The position numbers were made by a program, and so were the translations under genes. The notes beneath the pieces were generated by a model. It had not been told where the DNA came from, made no database searches, and saw only the letters and a list, made by a program, of their open reading frames with translations. From Williamsia phyllosphaerae (lineage in GTDB: Bacteria > Actinomycetota > Actinomycetes > Mycobacteriales > Mycobacteriaceae), in assembly GCF_014635305.1 (NCBI RefSeq), contig NZ_BMCS01000001.1, positions 2,790,001 to 2,854,000 of the forward strand: 64,000 nucleotides of DNA, written 5' to 3'. Each line of letters opens with the position of its first letter. The first letter of the stretch is position 1. Shown piece by piece: positions 18,894 through 27,927 of the stretch.

Positions 18894-19823
18894 TCAGCGC
18901 CTTCTGATGACCGCGGAGATCGCACGGCGCGCGCGGCGGCGGCCACCGACCGACACGCGACGACCCATGATCTGGTGGTCGGCGGCCTCGACCTCGTCGA
19001 GGATGTCGCGGTAGAGGTCGAACGCGGCGCGGATGGCGGGCCGGCTGCGCGGCGCTATCAGTGCGACACCGGGCTCGGCATCGCGATAGCGGGACCGGGT
19101 GACGGCGATGCAATGCGCCAGCGCGCGAACGAGTTCCGGTGGGCTGACCCCGGTGCGACGGGCCTCGCGAAGCATGTCCTCGCCGACCCCGAACGACGCG
19201 AGTTCCTCGGTGGGCAGATAGATGCGGTCGCGGTCGAGGTCCTCGCCGACATCGCGGATGAAGTTGGTCAGCTGGAACGCTTCACCGAGCGCGCGCGCCG
19301 GTGCGATGGCCTCGTCCGGATCGGTGGTCCCCAGGATGGGCAGCATCTGCAGACCGATGACCGCGGCCGAACCGTACATGTACTCGTCGAGTTCGTCAAA
19401 GGTGCGATACCGGCTGCGGAACAACGGACTCCCGGGCAGGTCCATCCGCATCGACGCCATGAACGCGGTGAAGTAGTCGCGTGGGATGTCGAATCCGACG
19501 ATGGTGTCCGCGACCGCGAGGATCTGGTCGTCGATGCCCGCGATCCCCTCGAACGGGATCGACCCGCGCGGTCCGCCTGCCACCTCGAGAGCGTCGAGCA
19601 ACTGCCGGTCCATGTCGTCGACGGTGCCGACCGGATCGGGATCTCCCGGGATGTCGACCACGTCGTCGACCATGCGCGCGAAACCGTAGAGCGCGTGCAC
19701 CGCGCGACGACGCTCCGGTGGCAACAGCCGCGTCCCGAGGTAGTAGGTGCGGCCGTGTAGGGCGGTGGATTCACGCGCCGCCCGGTACCCGCGCTCGAGG
19801 GCGGAGCCCACCTCGGGCGTCAT
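18894..19823 (-). CDS. crtB: phytoene synthase
   Basis: A 309-residue trans-isoprenyl diphosphate synthase of the squalene/phytoene synthase family, with both Asp-rich motifs: DDVVD (53-57) and DVGED (191-195, in NFIRDVGEDLDRDR), plus YCxxVAGxVG-equivalent YMYGSAAVIGLQM. It joins two geranylgeranyl diphosphates into 15-cis-phytoene. The ATG overlaps the mptA stop (ATGA), so it is probably translated from the same message as this mannosyltransferase. It is separated from crtE/crtI by mptA, and M. tuberculosis has no counterpart here. The basic C-terminus (GGRRRARRAISAVIRRR) is unusual. Confidence 0.93.
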   Translation of the reverse strand: MTPEVGSALERGYRAARESTALHGRTYYLGTRLLPPERRRAVHALYGFARMVDDVVDIPGDPDPVGTVDDMDRQLLDALEVAGGPRGSIPFEGIAGIDDQILAVADTIVGFDIPRDYFTAFMASMRMDLPGSPLFRSRYRTFDELDEYMYGSAAVIGLQMLPILGTTDPDEAIAPARALGEAFQLTNFIRDVGEDLDRDRIYLPTEELASFGVGEDMLREARRTGVSPPELVRALAHCIAVTRSRYRDAEPGVALIAPRSRPAIRAAFDLYRDILDEVEAADHQIMGRRVSVGGRRRARRAISAVIRRR

Positions 19824-21364
19824 CGGACGCGCTCCATCGCCCGACGCAGCCGCAGCGGGTCCACGCGGCACAACGACCAGCCGGCCAGCCCGGCGAGGAG
19901 CGCGGCGAACACGAGATCGGTGGGCTCGTAGAGCAGGATCGAGTCGTCGGGCTGGAAGACGATCAACATGAACACGCAGGCGCCGACGATGACCGCGAGC
20001 CACCTGCGGGTGATCGCCGCCGCCCCGGTGAACACCAGTGCCCAGCTGTAATACCAGGGCAGCGTGGACGGTTCGAGGAGCAACACCGCGAACATGGCGA
20101 CGGCCATGCCGACCACCGCGCTGCGCTCGTCGCGTCGGAAACGCCACCAGATGCACACCAACGCCACGGCCAACACCACCGAGCCGACAGTCCGGCTCAC
20201 CGACAACACCGGTCCCAGCGGGATGGCGGTGAAGGGTGCCACGAGGTAGGTGATGATGTGCGCGATCGCGGTGGGCAGGGTCAACCAGTTGATGATTCGG
20301 TCGGCGTACCCGAGACCGTTGAGCCATCCGAACCCGTGGCCGATGAGCAGGGTGAACACACCGAACACCGCGACGGTCGTCGCCACGATCACCGCGAAGG
20401 CGCGCGCGACGTCGACGGCACGGACCTCGCGACGAGAACGGATGTGTGACAACCAGATCCAGAGCACGAACGGGATCGCGATGCCCGCGGTGACCTTGAT
20501 CGACACGGCGACGCCCAGCACCAGCAAACCGCTCACGTGGTGTCCCCGCAATGCCAACACCACTCCGGCGACCAACACACCCGCCATCAGCATCTCGACG
20601 TGCGGACCGGCGACGAGATGGATGACGAGCATCGGGTTGAACACGACCAGCCACGCCGCCACGCGCGGGTCCCGACCGACGTGTGCCGCGAGTCGGGGGA
20701 CCGCCCAGATCGCCAGTGCCCATCCGGGCAGCATCACCAGACGCATGAGCAGGACGCCGGGAATCGTGTGGTCACCGGTGATCTCGGTGACGCCGCGGGT
20801 GATGGCGACGAAGAACGGTCCGTACGGCGCGGTGGTGGTCGCCCACACCTGGGCCATGCTGTCGAGCAACGGGCCGGGTTGTGACGCGGGCCCGTCGACG
20901 TAGGGGTTGAGGCCGTCGCGCAGCAGTGCGCCCTGCGCCAGATAGGCGTAGACGTCGCGGCTGTACACGGGGACCGCGAGCATCAGGGGAGCCGCCCACG
21001 CCGCTGCGGCCCAGCGCAGTTCGCCGACGCCCGACATCGACGCGTCACCGGCGTCGGTGGTGGCGAGGCGTTCGGCCAGCACGACGCGACCGAGACGGAC
21101 CCACGCGACGACCATCAGTGCGACACCGGCCCAGAACAGCAACGCCGACAACGACTTACCGTGGCCGTAGGTGACCCAGGCCATCGATGTGTCCTGCAGC
21201 CAGGTATTCGCGCGGGGGATGTCGCCGACGCCGAAGCTGCCGAGGGTGACGAGAAGCGACCCGATGAAGCCCAGGCGCGCCGCCCGTCCGACGGGGGTCG
21301 CGAGGAACGCCGCGACGGTCGCGCCACGGGTGCGCGGGACCTCGCGCTCGACACCGACCTCCAT
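19820..21364 (-). CDS. mptA: alpha-(1->6)-mannopyranosyltransferase, MptA-like (Rv2174)
   Basis: A 514-residue GT-C membrane protein with about 12-13 hydrophobic segments. Early-loop SRDVYAYLAQGALLRDGLNPY and TTTAPYGPFFV match the MptA/MptB family that extends the alpha-1,6-mannan core of lipomannan and LAM from polyprenyl-phosphomannose. The position between the pknL pair and the prenyl synthase is as in M. tuberculosis. ATG 21364 is 7 nt from a -10 TAGGAT (complement of 21372-21377), suggesting its own leaderless promoter, although crtI ends only 47 bp upstream. ATG 21391 is less likely. Confidence 0.88.
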   Translation of the reverse strand: MEVGVEREVPRTRGATVAAFLATPVGRAARLGFIGSLLVTLGSFGVGDIPRANTWLQDTSMAWVTYGHGKSLSALLFWAGVALMVVAWVRLGRVVLAERLATTDAGDASMSGVGELRWAAAAWAAPLMLAVPVYSRDVYAYLAQGALLRDGLNPYVDGPASQPGPLLDSMAQVWATTTAPYGPFFVAITRGVTEITGDHTIPGVLLMRLVMLPGWALAIWAVPRLAAHVGRDPRVAAWLVVFNPMLVIHLVAGPHVEMLMAGVLVAGVVLALRGHHVSGLLVLGVAVSIKVTAGIAIPFVLWIWLSHIRSRREVRAVDVARAFAVIVATTVAVFGVFTLLIGHGFGWLNGLGYADRIINWLTLPTAIAHIITYLVAPFTAIPLGPVLSVSRTVGSVVLAVALVCIWWRFRRDERSAVVGMAVAMFAVLLLEPSTLPWYYSWALVFTGAAAITRRWLAVIVGACVFMLIVFQPDDSILLYEPTDLVFAALLAGLAGWSLCRVDPLRLRRAMERVR

Positions 21365-21411
21365 AGGGGCGATCCTAGTGCCCGACGTCACCCGGACACC
21401 TCATGCGGCAC

Positions 21412-22971
21412 TCACCCGGTGATGCGTTCGGCGGCCAGGCGGCCGGAGACCAACACCGGCGGTATGCCGACCCCGGGAACGGTCGAACTGCCCGCGAACA
21501 CCACGTTGGCCGCGCCGGGCCACAGGTTCGTGGCTCGCAGCGGGCCGGTCTGCGCCAGGGTGTGCGCTGCCGCGAACGGCGTACCGGCCGACATGCCCGC
21601 CGCCGCCCACACCCCGGGATGGTCGATCCGCTCGATCCTGGCGGTCTCGGCGATGCCGCGGTAGCCGCGGCTCTCGAGCACGGACAGGACCTCGGCGACG
21701 TAGGGCCGGGCGAGTGCATCCCAGGGCAGATCGGCGCTGTCGAGGTTGGGGCACGGCGCGAGGACGGTCACCGATTCGCGGCCGTCGACGATGAAGTGAT
21801 CAGGGTCGGTCAGACCGGGCCGGTTCAGCAGCAACGACGGATCGCTCATCAACCGTCCCGATCGAGCGGTCAGTTCCCGGAACGTCTCCTCCCATGCCTC
21901 GCCGAAGTCGATGGTGTGGTGTCCACCCGGCCAGGCGGCACCGATCTCGGCGGGCACGGTCAGGTGGGTCACCACGGCGCTGGGTGAGTGACGGGTCCTC
22001 CGACGCGACCGGGTGGCGGGCATGTCCCTGAGGAGTTCGGTGGTCACCGGGGTGTCGGTGGTGACGATGACTGCGTCGCAGTTGATCTCGCAGCCGTCGG
22101 TCTGGACGGCCACGGCACGCGGCAGGCCGTGCGACGACCGATCGAACTCGATCCTCCGCGCGGGGTGGCCGTAGAGGATGGTGCCCCCGGCGGCGGTGAA
22201 GGCCTGGGCCATGACGGCACCGATGCGACCCATGCCGCCCCGCGGGTACCAGACGCCCATACCGATGTCCATCTGCGAGATGACGGCGTAGATCGCCAAC
22301 GCGCGACTCGGGGGCACGCCCGCGTAGAGCGCCTGGAAGGTGAACGCGCGCTGCAGTCGGGTGTCGCTGATGAAGCGACCGATCGCCGGCGTGAGGTGGC
22401 GGACGGCGCCCATCCGGACGAGTTGACCGACGCGGGTGCGCATCTCGGAGTTGTCGACGAAGTCGGTGAGGCGGTCGAAGTTCCGGTCGATGAAGTCGTC
22501 GAACTCCACGTCGTAGAGGTGCTCGAGCCAGGTCCGCAGGCGGCGGTAGCCCTGCTCCTGGGCCGAGCCGAACACCGATCCGATGGACGACGCGAGCGCA
22601 TCGGTGTCCCGGTCGACGGCGAAGTCGGTGCCGTCGGCGTAGCGCAGGTGATAAGTCGGGTCCAACGGGGTCAGATCGAGCATCGCGCGGGTGCTGGCGG
22701 CGGAGATACCGACCGCGGCCATCGGCGCCTCGATCAGCCCCGGCATGGTCAGCACCGATGCGCCGGTGTCGAACAGATGGCCGCGCATCGACTCGGTGCG
22801 TACCCGACCGCCCGGTGTCCGCTGGGCCTCGATGACGGTGACCTGGTGGCCCTCGCCCCGCAGGTACAACGCGGCGGCGAGTCCCGACAACCCCGCCCCG
22901 ATGACCACGACGTGGTCGGTGGGCCCGGTGACCTGTCGAACGCCGGAACGGGTCGCGTCGCGGCGGCTCAT
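21412..22971 (-). CDS. crtI: phytoene desaturase
   Basis: A 519-residue FAD enzyme of the CrtI family: Rossmann fingerprint VVVIGAGLSGLAAALYL (~20-37), then GGRVRTE and the C-terminal signature PGAANVVFAGSSTVPGVGIPPVLVSGRLAAERI. It introduces the double bonds that turn phytoene into lycopene (number of steps not readable from sequence), at the membrane. The start ATG overlaps the crtE stop (ATGA), giving a coupled crtE-crtI pair. The C-terminus is 47 bp from mptA. Confidence 0.93.
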   Translation of the reverse strand: MSRRDATRSGVRQVTGPTDHVVVIGAGLSGLAAALYLRGEGHQVTVIEAQRTPGGRVRTESMRGHLFDTGASVLTMPGLIEAPMAAVGISAASTRAMLDLTPLDPTYHLRYADGTDFAVDRDTDALASSIGSVFGSAQEQGYRRLRTWLEHLYDVEFDDFIDRNFDRLTDFVDNSEMRTRVGQLVRMGAVRHLTPAIGRFISDTRLQRAFTFQALYAGVPPSRALAIYAVISQMDIGMGVWYPRGGMGRIGAVMAQAFTAAGGTILYGHPARRIEFDRSSHGLPRAVAVQTDGCEINCDAVIVTTDTPVTTELLRDMPATRSRRRTRHSPSAVVTHLTVPAEIGAAWPGGHHTIDFGEAWEETFRELTARSGRLMSDPSLLLNRPGLTDPDHFIVDGRESVTVLAPCPNLDSADLPWDALARPYVAEVLSVLESRGYRGIAETARIERIDHPGVWAAAGMSAGTPFAAAHTLAQTGPLRATNLWPGAANVVFAGSSTVPGVGIPPVLVSGRLAAERITG

Positions 22972-24089
22972 CGCTGACGCCCGGCGATGGCGGTGGCGAC
23001 CGTGACGAGCTCGGTGCGCGCGGACGGATCGACGGCGGCCGCGTCGAGGGCCTCGAACGACTCGGCGACGAGACGGTCGATGTGATCTTCCACGGCACGC
23101 TCGGCTCCGGCGTCGCGCAGGATTGCTCGCGCGCGGTCGAGTTCGTCGTCGGTCAAGGGTCGTCCGATCATCGAGCGGAGCTCAGCGGCGGCGGCGGGAT
23201 CGTCGGCGTCGGCGGCCTGCAGTCCGAGCGCGAGGAGGGCGGTTCGCTTCCCCGCGACGAGGTCGTCGCCGGACGGTTTGCCGGTCTGGGCCGGATCCCC
23301 GAAGACGCCGAGGAGGTCGTCACGCAACTGGAAGGCGATGCCCAGACCGTCGCCGACCGCGCCGAGCGCCTCCGACAGCGTCTCGTCGGCGCCGGCCAGC
23401 GCCGACCCCAACTGCAGCGGACGGGCGACGGTGTACCCGGCGGTCTTATAGCGCATGACCCGGAACGCGGCGTCGACCGACTCGTCGCCGGATGCCTCAC
23501 CGATCACGTCGAGCAACTGCCCGGCGAGGACCTCGGTACGCATCGCGGCCCAGATCGGCTGCACCCGGTCCCGGATCTCGGCGGGCAGGTCCCGGCTCGC
23601 GACCACGTCGTCGGCCCAGCTCAGGGCCAGATCGCCGAGCAGGATGGCGGTCGAGACGCCGTAGTGGCCGGCGTCGCCGGACCAGGTCCGGTCGACGTGT
23701 TGGGCCTCCAGCGCACGATGCACCGTGGGTCGGCCGCGGCGCGTGTCGGAACGATCGATGATGTCGTCGTGGATCAGTGCGCAGGCCTGGATCAGCTCGA
23801 GTGCGGTGCACACGGTCAGTGCCTGGCGTGCGATCGCCTCGTCGGTGCGGCCGCCCGCGCAGCGGTATCCCGACCACGCGAAGGTCGGTCGGACGCGTTT
23901 GCCGCCGTTGAGCGTGAACGCGGCGAGCTGGTCTACCAGCGTCGCGACAACCGGCGAGATCTGCGCGGTCGTGGCCCGGTGCACGTCGAACATCTCGCGC
24001 AGGACGGTCTCGGCGGCGGCGGGCACCGCCTGCACGCTGTCGGGCACGGGAACCGCTGTCGACGAGGTGATCTCCGAGGTCGGGGTCAC
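22968..24089 (-). CDS. crtE: geranylgeranyl diphosphate synthase (polyprenyl synthetase; idsA2 position)
   Basis: A 373-residue trans-prenyltransferase with both Asp-rich motifs: DDIID (108-112, LIHDDIIDRSDTRRGRPT) and the second, DDLLGVFGD (257-265). It condenses isopentenyl diphosphate with allylic diphosphates to GGPP. Bulky residues ahead of the first motif, which set chain length, cannot be judged reliably, so GGPP rather than FPP is inferred from coupling to crtI. The locus position is that of M. tuberculosis idsA2. Start GTG 24089 has GGAG with a 5-nt spacer. It is divergent from the metF-like gene. Confidence 0.9.
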   Translation of the reverse strand: MTPTSEITSSTAVPVPDSVQAVPAAAETVLREMFDVHRATTAQISPVVATLVDQLAAFTLNGGKRVRPTFAWSGYRCAGGRTDEAIARQALTVCTALELIQACALIHDDIIDRSDTRRGRPTVHRALEAQHVDRTWSGDAGHYGVSTAILLGDLALSWADDVVASRDLPAEIRDRVQPIWAAMRTEVLAGQLLDVIGEASGDESVDAAFRVMRYKTAGYTVARPLQLGSALAGADETLSEALGAVGDGLGIAFQLRDDLLGVFGDPAQTGKPSGDDLVAGKRTALLALGLQAADADDPAAAAELRSMIGRPLTDDELDRARAILRDAGAERAVEDHIDRLVAESFEALDAAAVDPSARTELVTVATAIAGRQR

Positions 24090-24242
24090 ACGATCTCCAC
24101 ATGCTGCGGATGGGAGGGGAGCATTCTCCAACCCTACCGATCGTCGGCGCTGGTCCGGCGTCGGCAGGGGCGGCCGCGGGGGTCGGGCGGCGACGCGTGA
24201 GACGCCGCGCATCCCGTCGGGGTGTGTCCGTATGCTGGAGCG

Positions 24243-25178
24243 GTGATCACACCGTCTGGACCACCCTCTGTCGTCTCGCAGTTGTCGCAACCGCACAGCG
24301 GTCCCGTTCCGTTCTCGGTGGAGTTCTTCCCGCCCAAGGACGAGGCCGGTGAGGAGCGACTGTGGCGTGCGGTGCGCATCTTCGAACAGTTGCGTCCGGC
24401 GTTCGTGTCGATGACCTACGGCGCCGGCGGTGGCACGCGGGACCGCACGGTCCGGATCGCCGGGCAGTTGGCCCGCGACACCACACTGCTGACCGTGGCC
24501 CATCTCACCGCGGTCAACCACAGTCTCACCGAATTGCGTGCCCTGATCGGTGCCTACGCCGACCAGGGCATCACCAACATCCTGGCCCTGCGTGGTGATC
24601 CACCGGGAAACCCACTGGGAGAGTGGGTCAAGCACCCCGACGGCGTGGCCTACGCCGAGGACCTCGTGCGTTTCGTCGACGAACTCGGTGACTTCCAGGT
24701 CGGTGTCGCCTCCTTCCCCGAAGGCCACCATCGTGCGCCCACGCTCGAGGACGACACCAAGTACCTCGTCGCGAAGCTGCGTGCGGGGGCCGAGTACTCG
24801 ATCACCCAGATGTTCTTCGATGTCGACGACTACCTGCGTCTGCGCGACCGGGTGGTCGCCGCCGACCCCGAGCAGGGCGCCAAGCCGATCATCCCGGGCA
24901 TCATGCCGATCACCTCGCTCGCGTCGGTGCGACGGATGCTCGAACTGTCCAACTCGACCCTGCCCGCCGACGTCGACGAGCGGCTGTCGCGGGCCGCGGG
25001 TGACGACGAGGACCGCAATCGCGAGGCCGTCCGTTCGGTGGGCATCGATCTGGCCACCGAGATGTCCGAACGCCTCATCGCCGAGGGCGTTCCGGCACTG
25101 CACTTCTGCAGCCTGAACTTCGCCAAGGCGACCACCGAGGTGCTACAGCGCCTCGGGATGGACGTCCTCGTCCCCTGA
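24243..25178 (+). CDS. metF: methylenetetrahydrofolate reductase-family protein (Rv2172c-like)
   Basis: A 311-residue MTHFR-fold flavoprotein: PFSVEFFPPKDEAGEERLW, FVSMTYGAGGGTRDRT, NILALRGDPP, VASFPEGHH, GAEYSITQMFFD, PIIPGIMPIT and LHFCSLNFAKAT are the family blocks in order. It reduces 5,10-methylene- to 5-methyl-tetrahydrofolate for methionine synthesis. Mycobacterial Rv2172c is a short, atypical MTHFR lacking the C-terminal extension, and this one is similar. TATGCT (24231-24236) is 6 nt before GTG 24243: leaderless type. Its last 36 bp overlap the convergent glycosyltransferase gene. Confidence 0.9.
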   Translation: MITPSGPPSVVSQLSQPHSGPVPFSVEFFPPKDEAGEERLWRAVRIFEQLRPAFVSMTYGAGGGTRDRTVRIAGQLARDTTLLTVAHLTAVNHSLTELRALIGAYADQGITNILALRGDPPGNPLGEWVKHPDGVAYAEDLVRFVDELGDFQVGVASFPEGHHRAPTLEDDTKYLVAKLRAGAEYSITQMFFDVDDYLRLRDRVVAADPEQGAKPIIPGIMPITSLASVRRMLELSNSTLPADVDERLSRAAGDDEDRNREAVRSVGIDLATEMSERLIAEGVPALHFCSLNFAKATTEVLQRLGMDVLVP

Positions 25179-26330
25179 TCGACCCACCGGGCGTCCCTTC
25201 CACCGCAGGGCACCCGAGCGCGTCAGCCGGGCGGAGTCGATGAGCAGTGCGGCGGTGATGGTCATGGCCGCCGGGTGCCCCACCGCGGACGCCACATCGG
25301 TCGGGGTGATCCGCCCGGCCTCGTGGCCTCGCGCGGCCATACGCGATCCCGCGGCCAGCACCAGTGCCGCTGCGCCCGACCGCCGCGACGCGGTGGCCAG
25401 CGCCGCGACCGGCCACACGTACCCCACCAGCGCGAGTGTGGCGACCACGAGTGCGCCGCCGGTCCCGCCGACCTCGGTGGCCAGCCATCGTCGGTACCCG
25501 GATCGCAATTCGTCTGCGCCGCCGTACATCCGACACCGGACGTCCTCATGGCCGCCGCGGACGTGCGTGGTGAACCCGGCCTGCCGGTACGCGCGCGCGA
25601 GATCGAGGTCGTCGGTGAGACTGCCCGCCACGGCGCGGTGGCCGCCGATCCGGGCGTGCCGAGAGCGTGTCGTCAGCAGGAACTGTCCGTTCGCGATCGC
25701 GGTCGACGGACGCAGGTGCCGCTCGGTGATCGCCAACGGCAGCAGCGCGAACCACGACCACGACAGGAGCGGTTGGACGAGGGTCTCCGCCGTCGATCCG
25801 GAGAGCTGTTGCGGCCACACCGACAGCAGGCCCGGTGACCGTCGGCCACCGGCGTCGTCCAGCGCGGCGAACTCGTGCACGGCCCGGGCGAGGGCATCGG
25901 GGCCGAGTCGGACGTCGGCGTCGACGAAGCACAGATGGGTCTCGGTGGGCGGGAGCGCCTCGGTGAGCCGGTGCAGCGCCCACGCCTTGCCCGTCCAGCC
26001 CGGCGGCGGTGTCGTCGTGCCGGACACCAGCGTGATCCGGTCGTCGTCGGCGATGGCCGCGCGTGCACGTTCGGCGGTGTCGTCGCCCGAACAGTCGTCG
26101 TAGACGACCACCCGGAGATCGGGCACGTCGCGCTGGGCGCGCAGATCGGCGATGAGATTCCCGATCCGGGGTCCCTCGTCACGCGCGGGGACGCACACCA
26201 GGATCGGCCCGGGAGTCGGAGCGGGCGCGATGGGTAGCCCTCGGAAACGACGGGTGTTGAGCAGGGCCATGGCCGCGTTCAGTGCGCTCAGCCCGAGCGA
26301 GAACCGGGTGAGGACGGTCCCCACCGACAT
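25143..26330 (-). CDS. family 2 glycosyltransferase, probable carotenoid glycosyltransferase (CruG/CruC-like)
   Basis: A 395-residue GT-A membrane glycosyltransferase: hydrophobic N-terminus, ILVCVPARDEGPRIGNLI, YDDCSGDDT, DXD-type HLCFVDADVRL, and GYRRWLATE (QxxRW-like) followed by two or three C-terminal membrane segments. The layout resembles CruG/CruC enzymes that attach a sugar to hydroxylated gamma-carotene. Being downstream of cruF and the crtO-like gene on the same strand, a carotenoid acceptor is the best inference; sugar unknown. It begins 5 bp after the lppM stop. The M. tuberculosis locus lacks it. Confidence 0.8.
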   Translation of the reverse strand: MSVGTVLTRFSLGLSALNAAMALLNTRRFRGLPIAPAPTPGPILVCVPARDEGPRIGNLIADLRAQRDVPDLRVVVYDDCSGDDTAERARAAIADDDRITLVSGTTTPPPGWTGKAWALHRLTEALPPTETHLCFVDADVRLGPDALARAVHEFAALDDAGGRRSPGLLSVWPQQLSGSTAETLVQPLLSWSWFALLPLAITERHLRPSTAIANGQFLLTTRSRHARIGGHRAVAGSLTDDLDLARAYRQAGFTTHVRGGHEDVRCRMYGGADELRSGYRRWLATEVGGTGGALVVATLALVGYVWPVAALATASRRSGAAALVLAAGSRMAARGHEAGRITPTDVASAVGHPAAMTITAALLIDSARLTRSGALRWKGRPVGRSGDEDVHPEAL

Positions 26331-26335
26331 CGGCG

Positions 26336-27052
26336 TCAGCGTCGCTCGGCCGGTGCCCCGGGGCGGGGTGAGGTGTCCCGGGCGAGATAGGCGATGCCGC
26401 CGACGATCAGGACGACCGCGAGCGTCAACCCGGCCAGCACCCAGGTCCAGTCACCGAACGCGGCGGTCCCCGGATCGGCGTAGGTCGCCTCGGCGGTCAG
26501 GTCGCTGACCTTGCCCGCCTCCGGCTTCCAGGTCACGGTGTCGTCAGCGGACTGGGTTCCGTTGGTCGCGCTGATGCCGCCGGCGAACTGCACCGTGAGC
26601 TCCAGCAGATCCTGTCCCGGGGTGAGGCTCGCGAGGTCGGCGTTGCCACGGAACCGGACCACGTCGCCGCTGCGCTTGGTCGTCAGCTGCAGGCTCACCG
26701 CAGAGTTCGGATAGGCCTCGAGGAGCAGGTCGCCGAGCTGGTTGAACTGACCGACCGGCAGGGCGGTGTAGGTGACGCGGGTGCCGACCATGCCGTTCTC
26801 GTCGTACTCCTCGGCGACGACGCTCCCGGCCATCGACTGCGGGACCTCGATCTGGGGTCCCTTGCCCGACTGTCCCTGTCCGGTCGACTTCTCGGCGACG
26901 ACGAGGTCGCCCCAGAGACGGTCACCGACGTAGGGGGAGCGGTCCATGCAGGAGCTCAGCGCCAGCGTGCACAGGGCCGCGATCAGCGTCGCGAGCACGA
27001 CCCGCAGTCCACGGTTCGTCGATGGTGAGCGCTTCTGCGACGCCGATCTCAT
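26336..27052 (-). CDS. lppM: membrane-anchored lipoprotein LppM
   Basis: A 238-residue protein with a lipoprotein signal (LATLIAALCTLALSSC, lipidated Cys ~35), an extracellular LppM domain (~50-205) and a C-terminal transmembrane helix (WVLAGLTLAVVLIVGGIAYLA), the same two-ended anchoring as Rv2171, which affects phagocytosis and bears a lipid-binding-like fold. ATG 27052 gives the shortest signal peptide. ATG 27088, overlapping the cruF stop (TGATG), or ATG 27100 are possible and would couple it to cruF. It sits between cruF and a glycosyltransferase. Confidence 0.85.
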   Translation of the reverse strand: MRSASQKRSPSTNRGLRVVLATLIAALCTLALSSCMDRSPYVGDRLWGDLVVAEKSTGQGQSGKGPQIEVPQSMAGSVVAEEYDENGMVGTRVTYTALPVGQFNQLGDLLLEAYPNSAVSLQLTTKRSGDVVRFRGNADLASLTPGQDLLELTVQFAGGISATNGTQSADDTVTWKPEAGKVSDLTAEATYADPGTAAFGDWTWVLAGLTLAVVLIVGGIAYLARDTSPRPGAPAERR

Positions 27053-27087
27053 TCCCAGCACAGGCACATCGTGCCAGGCCGGTGGCA

Positions 27088-27927
27088 TCAACGCCGACAT
27101 CCGGTGGCCGCGGCGAGTGCGGGCACGCCGAGCACGGCCATCGCGACGAGGCCGTAGGCGATCCCGGACCGCAGGGCGCCGTCCTCGAGGAAGAAGACCT
27201 GGGCGACCGCGGACCCCAGCCACGTCCAGACGAACCACGTCAGCGGGATCACGGGCACACGTGCCGTCGTGTCATCCGCGTGGGGGACACCGGTGCGGGC
27301 GGGGGCATCGAGCGCCGTCAACACGGCGAACACCACGAGCCCCAGCAACGCCCATCCGGCGTAGTTCGTGAGCGGGATCTGCTCGATGCCCGGCAAGCCG
27401 GCGTCGTCGACGCCCCACCGCCACAGGCCCGCGGCGACCATCTGCGGGTCGAGGTACAGATCCCACCCCACGAGCGCGACGATCGCGGCGAGCACCCGCA
27501 GCACGGGCCGCCGCGGCAGGACGAACACCGCCACCCGCCACACGCTGTACGCGCCGACGAACCAGGCGGCCGAGATCAGGATCGGCACCGTCGCGATGGA
27601 CGGGCCGATCCGGTCCTGCGCATAGGTGTAGTCACCGAACGGGATGCCGGTCCGGGTCCCGACCACCTCGAAGGCGAATGCGAGCACGGCGATCGCGACG
27701 ATGACCACGGCCCCGCGCAGAGCACCCCGTCGGCCGATCGCATCGGCGGCCATGGCGACGACGCCGGCGCACAGCACGACCATCGTCGTGATGTCGCGGT
27801 TCGAACCGTGCACCAGGGGGTAGACGATCTGCGCGCCGATCGTCACCGCGAGTCCGGCGACGGCGACGGTGTGTGTCGACGCGGACCGCGTGGTCCGGTC
27901 CGGGGCGGTGGCGGTGCCTCGCGTCAC
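27088..27927 (-). CDS. cruF: carotenoid 1',2'-hydratase-like membrane protein (CruF family)
   Basis: A 279-residue, ~7-helix membrane protein of the carotenoid biosynthesis CruF type: FAFEVVGTRTGIPFGDYTYA, VALVGWDLYLDPQMVAAGLWRW and PLTNYAGWALLG are conserved polar blocks between helices that likely form the active site. CruF adds water across the 1',2' double bond of the linear end of gamma-carotene/lycopene to give a tertiary alcohol. GTG 27927 overlaps the upstream stop (GTGA). The presence of a GT2 gene downstream fits hydration followed by glycosylation. Confidence 0.87.
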   Translation of the reverse strand: MTRGTATAPDRTTRSASTHTVAVAGLAVTIGAQIVYPLVHGSNRDITTMVVLCAGVVAMAADAIGRRGALRGAVVIVAIAVLAFAFEVVGTRTGIPFGDYTYAQDRIGPSIATVPILISAAWFVGAYSVWRVAVFVLPRRPVLRVLAAIVALVGWDLYLDPQMVAAGLWRWGVDDAGLPGIEQIPLTNYAGWALLGLVVFAVLTALDAPARTGVPHADDTTARVPVIPLTWFVWTWLGSAVAQVFFLEDGALRSGIAYGLVAMAVLGVPALAAATGCRR

